NCBI GenBank assembly: GCA_035771175.1
Contig: CM069593.1
Span: 31,694,741 to 31,758,740, forward strand
DNA from: Paratinospora sagittata
Lineage: Eukaryota; Streptophyta; Magnoliopsida; Ranunculales; Menispermaceae
Direction: 5' to 3'
Length of the DNA stretch: 64,000 bases
Below are positions 23,342-33,857 of this stretch, one piece after another; the stretch's first letter is position 1, and the number at the start of each line of letters is the position of its first letter. The translations under genes and the position numbers were made by a program. Below the pieces are notes generated by a model. The model was not told where the DNA came from. It ran no database searches and saw only the letters and a program-made list of their open reading frames with translations.

Positions 23342-25415
23342 TTTGTCAAACACCTAGAGGGCAAGATTTTTCAACTAAAGGTTTTTGAATGAATCAGACA
23401 TGAAATTGGATGTGGAAAGGTGCAAAATGGAGATGGGAATGTGAAGAGGGATTTGAGACGAAGAAATGGAGTATTAGAATGTGAAAATTGGTTTGAAAAC
23501 GAGGATTTTACGAGTGTCTGAAAATTCGAAGAAAGGTGGGATTTTGATTCAAATTTAATTCGAATAGGAGGTGTTTGGGTTGGATTCGATGTAAAAACAC
23601 TAGACTTAGGTTGGGGAACAATTTGGAAATGATTTGGATGAAGAAAATTTGATAGAAACGAGTTAGGATGGAAAGGAACGAGATAGAAATGAGGAGAGAA
23701 CGTGTTTGGTTTGATAGAAATGCTCTCGGGTTGTTGTTTAATCGCAGCCCAGAAGAAAGGAAACGTGTTTCTGCTGTTCTTCCGACAGAAACACCCAACG
23801 CACACGGAAACGCGTTTCTGATTTTCCAAGAAATTGCACATTTTCTATATATTTAGCATTTTACTCCAAATTTTAATTTTAATCTTTTCACCAATGATGA
23901 TCAATTGACGTAAACTTGTTTTTCATCGTCAATGGTCGTGAATTAGGCACCTCATGCCAAATTCATGTCACACATATGCAAATCACTCCAAATAGTAGTA
24001 AGTTAAGCACATGTGAAATCATATCAATATTATGCGTAATTTTTATGCTTTTCATGAAGACAATACCATCGTCACATTATCATGAATATCAATATAAACA
24101 TAGGATGATTTGTTACCATTATGATTATGTGTGAAATCAAATAAATTTATATAAATAAGCATGTTGATTGACACAAACTTTAGACGCATGGACTACTTTG
24201 GTTAGGACTTTTATGGATGTAGTTTGTTTTAGATATTTTTGTTTAGGATTTTCTGATGTATGCGCATAGACTTTTTGTTTAGGATTTTTGTCTATGTGTG
24301 TGATGTTCATGTGCTTGTTTGTTCTGATAGTGTGTTTGATGTATAGATGGTTTTATCATCGGTGAACATAACTTAATATAATTATCTTACAACATCAATG
24401 AATGACTTTGCTTCTTTGAACTTTAATGTGTACATTTCTTTTTTCATCTAGTATTTTTGAGCATGATACACCTAAATCTTTATATATCTTCTCATGCTAG
24501 GGATTGAAATTGAATGCAATATGTATGGTCTTCATATGCCTATTTTCCGAGTTAAACATACTACCCATTTTAAGAAACAATAGGCCTGTATTTTCAAAAT
24601 TTCTCTTTATGAATGTCTATATATCTATGACCTTGATGCACTTTTGAGCAGTGTATTTTAAAAATCAAAATGGTTCAAAGCCTTTACTCTCTCTCATTAT
24701 CTTCACAACCATTTTATATACTACATACATTGATGCCCGCCTTTTGGCATTGATGTAAACACATGCATAGCTAGGCCTGCATCATATTTTATCTTTAATT
24801 TGCCTATGTTATCTTATTCATATATGATCATGTTTGCACTAGGCTTTATAAAATCTCTTTATGTGCATGATTCATATATAAGTGTGATTCAATGATCTAT
24901 GCTTCATGTTTAATATTCCAAAAATGAATCACTTAGAACTTTTCTTATAGGCCATGTGCACAATTTCATACTTTTACATATGCCTACCACCTTGAAAAAT
25001 AATTGCCTATGCTCATCTCAATTATCTTGTGGCATTACCTTTTAATATACATTTGATTTTGATGCATGGTTTAACTCTCATCATTTCTGCATCAAATGTT
25101 TTGAAGTTAGCTTTCTAATGAATGCCTTGAGCTTTATAATCATATTTTGCATCTCATTAGAATTATGTTATTTAAGCCATGCTTTAATTGAGATTATCTT
25201 TGCATAGTTTATGGAAGCTAGTATGTGCTACTGCTTAGTTGATGACTATATGATGTAGCATATATTTATTTTAGGCTTGGCTCCACAATTACAATCTTGC
25301 TTATGCCTAATATCATGAGAATGAATTGCTTGTGCTTCAACTCTTTAGGAATTCATCTTTGTTTGGCAATTTCTCTCATGTATTCATGTTTGCATGTCTT
25401 GGTAATGTCCGACTC
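23342..25415. other. Leader of the env-like ORF and AT-rich non-coding sequence
   Basis: 23342-23860 is the minus-strand leader of the env-like ORF. It holds GGAAACGTGTTTCTG and GGAAACGCGTTTCTG palindromes like those of the U3. The open frame at 23371-23841 is compositionally biased (Phe/Ser/Pro) and lacks motifs. 23860-25415 is AT-rich with tandem words (TTTTTGTTTAGGATTTT repeated near 24240 and 24275) and no coding evidence. A junction with the truncated gypsy reverse transcriptase lies at about 25416. Confidence 0.45.
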
Positions 25416-27650
25416 TCAGATCCGGAGTTGGTGATAACCGGATCGTAAATCAATCTTAGAGAAGTATTTGACATCTCTAAGTTGGTCGAACAAGTCATCG
25501 ATCTTGGGCAACGGGTATCTGTTCTTAATGGTGACGTTATTCAGCTTGTGATAGTCAATGCAAAGTCATAACGAACCATCCTTTTTGCGAACAAACAGAA
25601 CTGAGCGCCCCCGGGTGATAAAGCCATTACTCTCTAATTCCTTCAGTTGTTTGTCCAATTCGACCAGCTCGACATTTGACATTCTGTATGGTGGAATTGA
25701 GATAGGTCCGGTCCCAGGTATGAGATTGATTTCAAAATCGAATTCCCTAACAGGAGGTAGACCAGGAAGGTCATTTAGGAAAACTGTTGGGAATTCAGAT
25801 ATTACCGGGACATCGTGTACTTCGAGAGGGTACAGTGCTGGTGATTCATTTTCATCACTAAGGGATAAACTCGAAGTTGTGCCTTGAGAAGTGCAACAGT
25901 CAAGTTGTGTATACATTTCCTTGTTCCCTGAATCTTGATAAAATCTCCCGTGGGCAAGGTTAACTGAACTTTCTTCTTCATAAAATCGATCTTTGCATTC
26001 AGTGGTGCGAGCCAGTCCATGCTGAGGATGATGTCAAAGTCTTCAATGTCCATCACAAAAAGATCTGCATATATTATCTGTTCTGCCATTCGAAGCTCAC
26101 ATCGAGAACACTGCAAATTCACGTCAGTACTAGATCCTAAAGGTGATGTGACATGGAGTGTGATTTCGGTGGGTTCAGGATGCAACCCTAAATGTCTTAC
26201 CAATGCAGACGATATAAAAGAATGCGTAGCACCTGAATCGAACAAGACATGCACCATTGTATTGAACAAGGAAAAAGTACCTTCAATTACATTGTTGTCT
26301 GGGAGAGGTTGTTGAGCGATGGCAAATGCTCTGCCCTGGTTCCGTTGCCCTTGATTTTGCTAGTTTTGCCTGGGTTGGGCATTAACAACAGATGGTGCTT
26401 GTTGGACTGGAACAACGGGCATATGGTGTTGAAGATGCGGACAGGCATTTCTGACATGGCCCTGCTGGCCGCAGCTGTAACACATCAGCTATGCTGCTGA
26501 TGGTTTTGTTGGCCACGCTGATTGTTGTGTTGACCACCACCTATGCCATTGCGGTTTCGACGGCCACCCCTGCCATTACGGCCACCTCGGCCATGATTGC
26601 GAAAAACCCTGATAGCCAGTGTTAGATTGTTCAGACGCAAGTGTCGTGGCCTCATTTTTCTGAGCAAGGGCTGGGTTTTGATTATAGTAAGGCTTCTTCT
26701 TGTTGCCCTGCTGCGAGCCTTGTTGGGAAAATGTTGCAGGCCGTTTTCCCTTATTCAGTCTTTGCTCCTGCGCAATCTTCTCCTGCTTAAAGCTCATGGC
26801 CTTGTCAACGACCTCCTTGTAAATCTTGAGATCCAAGATCGACAAGGCTTGTCGAATGTCAGGACGAAGGCCATTGTAGAATTTCTCGGTCTTGTCTTGC
26901 TCCGTTGTGATGGTGGAGAGAGAGTAGACCGATAATTCTTTAAACTTGCCAGCATACTCCCTGACGGTCATGTTGCCTTGGTATAGCTTGGCAAACTCCT
27001 GGGGCTTCTGCCTCTTCATAGCACCGAGGAAGTACTTATCAATAAACAATGACTCGAACTTTTGCCAAGTCACGTCCGCGGTGTTGACCCTTGGGTCCTC
27101 TTATACTGTTATCCACCATGTATTTGCTCCACCAATAAGTTGGTAGGTCGCAAGTGGAATCTTTCGAGTCTCATCGACTCCTATTGCATCGAGAGCCTTC
27201 TTTGACTCATCCAGCCATTTCTGCACCTCTTCAGCATCAATGGTGCCAGCAAAAGTAAGAGGTTGTATCCTCTTGTACTTTGTAATCTGGTCGGTTTGAG
27301 TCTCCGACCCAGATCTCACAGGTGCCTGAACAGTGACAACCTGATTGGCCGCGGTCTCACGAACGACCGTCTGAATAGTTACTTTCATCGCCTCGATAAA
27401 TCCAGCGTAAAAGACTTTCATACTCGAAGGCATGGCAAAGGGGGTGGGTTGGGGTGGCACTGCCTACCCAGACGTAATGGCAGTGTTGGGTGTGGCCTGT
27501 GTTGTCGTCGGAGGCGGCAGTTCTTGGTTCTGAATCTCAGGAGGTGCCTCCTCTGCTGGGCGGACTGTACATGACCTTCCTCTCTTCCTAGTTTGCATTT
27601 TCTCACTGGCAAGGAGAAAATCAAACCATGATTTAGGAACTGTAGTCAAG
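25416..27650 (-). pseudogene. Ty3/gypsy gag-protease-RT pseudogene, truncated in RT
   Basis: Minus-strand order: a Pro/Thr-rich gag start (27650-27430); the gag core (27390-26580) with LTFAGTIDAEEVQKWLDESK, WQKFESLFIDKYF and LYQGNMTVREYAGKFKELS; a CCHC knuckle CYSCGQQGHVRNAC (about 26490-26445); a retropepsin with VLFDSGATHSFIS and DFDIILSMDWLAPLNAKIDF (26250-25970). It ends with the first third of reverse transcriptase (25750-25416), with FVRKKDGSL, then a stop where Arg is expected, then [20 protein letters not shown] and [15 protein letters not shown] is cut before the catalytic YxDD, and no RNase H or integrase follows. At least two frameshifts and several stops are present. The motif set suggests a Tekay-like chromovirus. 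It is probably the same element as the LTR and primer site at 30661-31898. Confidence 0.85.
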
Positions 27651-28355
27651 TATAATGTTATGATATTCTCAGCAACAAGTTTGAGAGTACTGCAATATAG
27701 AAACCTCCTATTTTTCTACGTATAGTGTAAGGTTTTTGTTAAGGAATCAAAGAATCTTATGTGTCTCGTATGTTTGGCCATGGTGTAAAACAAGGTTAGA
27801 ATGTTTATATAATAAGTATAAGACTTTGCAAGTATTTCAAATGTTTTGGTTCTGATTTTTCATTGAAAATCCATACGAGTCATAAAAATTCTAAGATTTG
27901 CCTCGGTAAATATCCTAATCTAACATTCTATCGTAATCTTATGTATTCAAACTCTTTTGCTTAGTCTTTTCAACTATTATCCAAATTCGTGTGTCCCATA
28001 CCACATGAATTTGGTAATAAGGGTGTCAGCGAAGTTAAGTTGTACGAACACGGTCTCTATAAAACATCGGTTGAATAGTAGTTTACTAATAGTATCGTCC
28101 AAGTTTACTCTTCCCATACCGTGTAAACTTAGTGATAATGTTAGTAATGCAACTTTCTCCAAACGTTTCTTTTCATACAAGGTCGTGGGTTTCCTTACTT
28201 CCACATTTTATTTAGTATCCTCCAATTTTGTTGTGTCCCATACCACTCCAAAGTTAGTGATACAAAAGAAAGAATGGTTGTAAGTCGACCCACCAAAGAT
28301 AGTCTTAAACAAAACATTTTCATTCATATATAAAAGAAACTTACAATGCCAGTAA
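27651..28355 (-). other. Non-coding leader between the extra ORF and gypsy gag
   Basis: AT-rich, with no coding motif on either strand. Its notable content is the set of three related stem-loops at 27972-28262. Confidence 0.5.
27972..28262. repeat. Three related stem-loops sharing the loop CCCATAC
   Basis: Copies lie near 27977-28011, 28091-28127 and 28221-28260, about 115-130 bases apart. Each has an inverted repeat flanking a constant (T)CCCATACC. The first pairs CCAAATTCGTGTG with CACATGAATTTGG. The second pairs AAGTTTAC with GTAAACTT. The third is weaker (GTG/CAC inside, CCAATTTTG and CAAAGTTAG outside). The stem bases differ while pairing is kept, as expected for a selected structure in DNA or RNA. 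Confidence 0.6.
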
Positions 28356-29948
28356 TCAATCATGATTTTCCTGTCTACTACCGCTTTTATTAGACCTCCT
28401 ACTAGGTACAGAAAGACTACTAGGAGAAGGTTGAGAATTTGCTCGTTGTTCTTCGACGTTTTGCATACGTATTAACACGGCATTTTGAGTCTCTTCTATC
28501 CGAGCAATACTAGTTACGATCACATTTAACTGCTCGAATGGGTTAGTCGATTGCCCCATCGTTGGTTGATGGGTCGACTGTCCCATAGGTGGAGGGTAGG
28601 CCGTAGGCATAGGTGGAAAGTATTGGCCGTACGGTTGACTCATAGGTGCGAGGTAGTTGTTTTGATTGTACGGGGATTCCCTAACTGGGATCCCTTGGAC
28701 ATTTGGATATGCTTGAGTTGAAAAGTCTTGAAACAATGGGCTCATTGGAATGTTTTGTCTTCCAAGATTTGGTGCTGCCCAATTTTGTTGTTGTTGGTTC
28801 ACAGGAACTTGTGGAACTGGCTGATACGGTACCTCAGGAGTTGGAAACCTTTGGTACGTAGTGTTGCCTTGAGTTGGCATGTTCCAGGTGGGTGGATTTG
28901 GTGGAGCACTTTGTCTATCTGGATTTGGTTGAGGTTGATTTAGGTTGGCAAATAAATCTTCCTCAGAGAATAGGTAATCAGTTGGATCATTATTCGGGGC
29001 TGCGTTTGACGTAGGGTTCTGGTTTGGCTCATTATTTGGTACCTCCCTAACAGGAATCTTGCACTAACTTTTTCGGTGACAACATCCATGTTCGTCTCTA
29101 ATTCTTTCGCCATTTCCTAAAGTCGCGCCGAATACTCCCTCGTCAGTTACCCCTCCACTTGTGACATATGTCTTGAAGATAAAGGATGTTGTAACCGCCT
29201 CAGTGATCTACTTCGAAGACTCATCAAAAGTGTTGACGTTTGCCTCGTATAGCATCCTCATGATCAAGACTCCGTAGTCGAGGAGTTCCTTTCTTAAAGG
29301 GTTTTGAATCACCCTCAACATTTGTTGGATGATGATGTGAGGTAGGAAGACCTTAATTTTCTTCTCTATGCAGTATAACACAAGAAGTTGAGCCCTTGAC
29401 ATAGTGCCTCTAGTCCCCCTTTCTGGCAAGATGTTGCCGAATACGATCTTTCCAAGGCCGACAAGAGATGGTTTAAGGAGATTGTTTGGGAAGTTGGTGT
29501 ACGTCGATTGGGTATATGGCACTTTGGCGAGGGAATTGAACAACTGTTCTTTGGACTCCGCGATCTTTGCAACTGTCTGGGGTTCGTGTGGATCAATGAT
29601 TTTATCTTCAATCGGGATCTCCATAAGTCGTGCAATAATTTCAATGTTGATAGAAATCTTTGTTCCCCTGACTGTTGTCTCCAAAACAGGGCTGATCCCA
29701 TCTTCTTGAAGTCCTATGCAATTCATGGCTTTGTAGAAAGATTTCATCAAGTTGTAAGAGACGTGACCCTCAACTTTTGTTATGTTCAACCACCCCAATG
29801 TTGCGAGTTTTTCGTGAAGGATCGGACGAAGGCGGAGATCTCTATTGTCAATACTCCTCATAGTCATAACCTTCCTTTTGAACAATTCCTTGAGTCTTGT
29901 GGGAATTGGTTCCCTACTATCGGAAGTCGTTCTTTCGCTTGAGGCCAT
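28356..29948 (-). pseudogene. Plant transposon-protein domain ORF with P/Q-rich tail, two in-frame TAGs
   Basis: From the ATG at 29948 (MASSERTTSDSREPIP) one frame runs 530 codons to the TGA at 28356-28358, broken by TAG at 29208-29210 and 29062-29064. The first 246 codons resemble the 'putative plant transposon protein' domain: YNLMKSFYKAMNCIG, TTVRGTKISINIEIIARLME, then a LPERGTRGTMSRAQLLVLY region and a hydrophobic helix. The remainder is Asn/Pro/Gln-rich (PNNEPNQNPTS, PPMPTAYPPPMGQS) and ends with a short helix EQLNVIVTSIARIEETQNAV. It lies in the same orientation as gag, between the primer site and gag. It may be a genuine extra ORF of this gypsy element or an older insertion. Function unknown. 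Confidence 0.65.
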
Positions 29949-30089
29949 TATTTTGCTGAAAGGAAAATAAACTTTGTGAAAGACACAAAATATATTCCTA
30001 ACATTTTTAAGATTTATGATTTGTCCGTTAGACAATATTTTCTATTTTTCTCTTGATGTTTATGCCATCATTTAATCCAAAAAATTTTA

Positions 30090-30352
30090 CTAGCAATATG
30101 ATATATATATATATATCTCATATATTCATAGATATATAGATACATATATATATATTTAATCATAACTATTTATATAGTTTTCATAAATCATGACTATATA
30201 TATATATATATTAATATAAACTATATAAAAACTATATAGTTTTCTAGATATATATTTAATCTAAATCTCAACTATATATAATTCATATATATATAGTTCT
30301 AAAGATATATATATCTAAAAAAAATTTCATCCAAATTTTCCATTAGCAATAT

Positions 30353-30412
<60 letters not shown>

Positions 30413-30535
30413 ATATATACATAGATATATAGATATATATATATTTAATCATAACTATATATATTTAAATCTAAACTATATAAAAACTATATAGTTTTCT
30501 AGATATATATTTAATATAATCTCAACTATATATAA

Positions 30536-30590
<55 letters not shown>

Positions 30591-30600
30591 CTAGAGATAT
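30090..30600 (+). repeat. AT-rich tandem duplication of about 240 bp with (TA)n runs
   Basis: Two copies (about 30080-30330 and 30330-30600) share AGCAATATG, TAGATATATAGATA, TTAATCATAACTAT, AAACTATATAAAAACTATAT, CTCAACTATATATAATTC and AGTTCTA(A/G)AGATATATAT. Pure (TA)n expansions occur at about 30352-30408 and 30541-30586, only in the second copy. It sits between the primer site and the extra ORF of the gypsy element. Confidence 0.85.
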
Positions 30601-30660
30601 ATATATCTAATCAATAATTTCTTCCCCTAATTTGGTGGATTTGGGCGAGCCATGGACCGT

Positions 30661-30674
30661 ACTCTATGATACCA
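30661..30674 (-). other. Primer-binding site, initiator-Met tRNA type
   Basis: The minus strand reads TGGTATCATAGAGT five bases after the LTR end. The first eight bases match the complement of the 3' end of initiator tRNA-Met, the usual primer of copia and chromovirus elements. This fixes the LTR at 30680-31898 as a 5' LTR with the internal region to its left. Confidence 0.75.
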
Positions 30675-30679
30675 TTAAA

Positions 30680-31898
30680 TGTCACACCCCGCCCGGACGC
30701 TCCTAAACCGGCGGGACACTCACGGACGGAGCGCGAATACATTATAACAATATACAGAGTACGCGGAAGCATGATCAAGTACAAGTCTGATTTCATTAAT
30801 TTCAGAATATATTTGTACATGAAATAGTTAAGGGAACATTCTCCCTAAATCTCCAATGAATAATACAAATGGTACAAAATGTGGGCCCCAAAACCTGCAC
30901 CCAGTCCACCCTAACTTCCTGTGAAAATTGGATAACAACGGGATGAGCTACACGCTCAGTGGGTAAAATAGTTCGTGAATATAACAATTAATAAAGCAAA
31001 CTTCATAATCAGATATCTTAAATACACATCAGAGCATCAGAGTCAATCCAACATGTATGTATGCATGACACCGTCTCGTATTGGTTTGATGACTGTACAT
31101 CGCCTGAGTTCACGTATAAATGTCCTTCCCCAGGAATAATCGAGTTCTCATTGTACTTCCATCCTCAGGAACGATGCTCTGGATTGACATACAAATGTCC
31201 CTCCCCGGGAGTAGTCAGGTTCTCATTGTACGTCCCTCTCTAGAGAAATATAATGAATAGCGAGCATTGCTTCTAACTATTTTATGAATCATGAACCACA
31301 TACGTCCCTAGGTGGTGATATGTATGATGCCAATGCATGAACTGGTCTGCATGAACTGGTCCGGTCTTTACTTAACATTTAGACAGGATTTGGCAACGTC
31401 TGGTGATTCTTATCAGGGTCGGTATCACTACGTGCAAGGTTAGGACATTCAGTATTACTTGTATAAGCTGATAGCTTTCAAATAAGACCAACCAGATCAG
31501 TCTCCAGTTGAGAGGTGAGACACGAGGTCTGCTTAAATACCAATCGTCTAGAGCAGCACGCTACCTCCCGTTCACTATTTAAAGTTACTGAGGATAAGAG
31601 TGAGTTTGGTTGAGCCAGATTGACCACTAATCCGGCATAGCAACAGTATAACACATGAACTCCAAATATACAGGCTTAAATATGACAGTATAAACATTAT
31701 ACCCAATAATGCAGTGTAAATAAATAGTAGACATGATGATAAATAAATGTAAACTTTAATAAAAGTTATAAGACACGTAAACCTATGTTTCGTTCTCCAC
31801 CTTCTGATAAAAACTCCTTTCAGAACTGGCGCCCGAACGTTCAGGTCGCCTGCCAGGATAATTTTTTTTTTTTTTTTGTGCAAACCTAGGGTATTACA
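30680..31898 (-). mobile_element. 5' LTR of a Tekay-like gypsy element
   Basis: On the minus strand it starts TGTAATACCCTAGG at 31898 and ends GGCGGGGTGTGACA at 30680 (1219 bp). The shared LTR block is at about 30895-30965 (CCCACTGAGCGTG, then TTTTCACAGG). It also holds two copies of a 62-bp direct repeat (31092-31156 and 31171-31235; AAATGTCC(T/C)TCCCC, GTTCTCATTGTAC). It inserted into the 5' LTR of the non-autonomous element to its right. The distal 3' LTR and the matching target copy are not found in the window. Confidence 0.75.
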
Positions 31899-32400
31899 TT
31901 TGTAACCTAGGGTAGAGTATCGAGTCGAGGGACCTACAAAACCCTTTTAAAATCCATTAAAATGAATCATAGAACCTAGGACATTCTTGATTTAAAGGTT
32001 TGTCACTCGAGAGAGAGAATCGATAAATCGAGAGTAGATATTCAAGCTATCACTCGATAGAGGAGTTTGAATGAAAAATGATTCAAGATTTATAAATTTT
32101 CGAAAATAATTCATTAACACAATTATTAGAGATCGTGAGAGACACTATAGTGAGATCTAAACTCTAGAACTATAAATCCATTGATTTCTTTCCAATTTCC
32201 ATTGTTTTGTTTGATTTTGTTAATTTTACATCGTAGAAACCAAATCATCTCTTTATTATCACTTCGATAAAACCATTAATTATTGTAGAATGGGGCATTT
32301 TTAATAGTAAAATTACATTCCTTATGCATACGATAACCCACTCACCATGGGTATTATAACTTGATATTTGTACACTTGCGAATTTAAATTTACACCATCA
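31899..32400 (+). repeat. Remnant of the 5' LTR (last ~500 bp)
   Basis: Aligns along its length with about 36474-36984 of the 3' LTR, from TTTGTAACCTAG to GCGAATTTAAAT and a final ATCA. Differences are scattered point changes and small indels, which suggests an old insertion. The ACTCACCATGGGTATTATAA motif is conserved. Confidence 0.85.
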
Positions 32401-32406
32401 AGTTTT

Positions 32407-32424
32407 TGGCGTCGTTGCCGGGAA
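32407..32424 (+). other. Primer-binding site typical of Athila/Tat elements
   Basis: TGGCGTCGTTGCCGGGAA lies six bases after the 5' LTR end. TGGCG(C/T)CGTTGCCGGGG is the characteristic primer site of Athila/Tat-type gypsy elements (tRNA-Asp type, from general knowledge). Confidence 0.8.
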
Positions 32425-32600
32425 AGGTTTCCATTTTGCTTTTATTAATACCAATGTGAAGTGATTTTGGTTTTAATTTAGGTATTTTTGTTTGTTTGTT
32501 ATATGTTTAAAAAAAAAATGTTTGTGTCTTTTTCTGATTTTTTCTTTTATTTGATTTTAGTGTTATTTGATTTTTCTTTTTATTGTTTATTTTTGTAGAA

Positions 32601-33857
32601 ATGACATACAATTATAGCCACTCCACTTTCCAAGATAATTTTGGGCGAGTGGACTCTGTTACAACATTGTTGACATCACTTTCCTACGCTCAACATCAAC
32701 TGGAACACCTTCAACATCAAGTGGACAATATTAATGCCGCAAGAACTCAACATACTATGGACGGTGTGGGAGCTGTAACCATGAGAGATTTTGGAATGGA
32801 TTCAAGTATGGAACAAGTTCAATATGGTCAACATTGGGAATATAATTGTATGGGTGACCCTTGCCCTCATCAATACCATTCGGGTATATATGACCATGAG
32901 AACTGCTCCTACAATGACTCATGGAATGAATTGCAACCTCTACCGAGTATCTACAACCAAGTGGAGAAAAAATCACCTTTGGAGAAGGCGTTGAGTTCTT
33001 TCTTGAGTTGTAGAGTTCAAGAAGAGCCACTTACTTCAAACAGCGAAAAAGAAGATGTTGAAGGGAAAATTTTTTTATGCCAAGACATGACACCACCACC
33101 ACCAAGAGAGTTGACTATCATTGAAGAAATACAAAGATATGAGGCCTTGAAAAGAGAAAAAATGAATACTCAACAAGTGGATGTGTTTGAGTGTGATAAT
33201 CAAGAGGTGGCTATGGATATACAATCAGGTGAACCTATGATGCCATATGTTGAAGAAGAAGATGTTGAAAGGGAAATTTTTTTATGCCAAGACATGACAC
33301 CACCGCCACCAAGGCAACTGACTATTACAGAAGAGATGCAATGTTATGAAGCCTTGAGAGGAGGATAAACGAGTACATATCACCAACCAAATGTGATTGA
33401 ACATGATAATCAAGCGGTGTTTATGGATGTGCTCGAGTGTGATGATCAAGAGGTGCCTATGGATATACAATTGGGTAATCTTATGATGCCATATGTTGAA
33501 GAGGTGCCTACCAAGGTGGAAGAGTGCTTGGATGTCAAGGAATATAATTTTGGTTTTGAGGATCCATTTGCTAAAGGGCTACAAGTTGAAGTTGTAGTGG
33601 TTAATGATCAAATCCATTTAGAGGAGCTTGAATGTCAATGCCTAAATGTTTGGAAAGCACCAACTGAATATTTCGATGACATTCCTCCGTTAAATGGGAG
33701 TGATGCTTCATCGAGCTTTGTGTTTCCACCGGCAAATCAATCATCTAAATTTTTGTGGGAGATGTACACGAGTCTGATGATTCCGTCATCAAATCTGAAA
33801 AATGAGGAAGGCGGGATGATGCTCGAAATAATAAGGAAACATACGCGATTCAAATAA
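32601..33857 (+). pseudogene. Acidic ORF of the non-autonomous element, one in-frame TAA
   Basis: The ATG at 32601 (MTYNYSHSTFQDNFGRVDS) opens a frame of 418 codons ending at TAA 33855-33857, interrupted only by TAA at 33366-33368. The N-terminal part is helical and Gln/His-rich (SYAQHQLEHLQHQVDNINA). The middle holds two imperfect copies of a module with IFLCQDMTPPPPR, a helix (ITEEMQCYEAL), a DVFECDNQEV-type box and a PMMPYVEE box. The C-terminal part contains EYFDDIPPLNGSD. I recognise no gag, pol or env domain. Spelling of the modules is well kept despite the stop, suggesting past coding constraint. Its first-ORF position makes a divergent Gag-like or regulatory role possible, but this is not shown. 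Confidence 0.6.

Noticed and set aside
23371..23841. 156-codon minus-strand open frame, Phe/Ser/Pro-rich
   Set aside because: It overlaps the leader of the env-like ORF, has no motif, and two other frames are open over the same biased sequence. It is compositional, not a gene.
26597..27574. Plus-strand open frames across the gypsy gag
   Set aside because: They are antisense to gag and the zinc knuckle and carry no motif of their own.
29508..29942. 144-codon plus-strand open frame
   Set aside because: It is the antisense shadow of the transposon-protein-like ORF on the minus strand, which has a recognisable domain.
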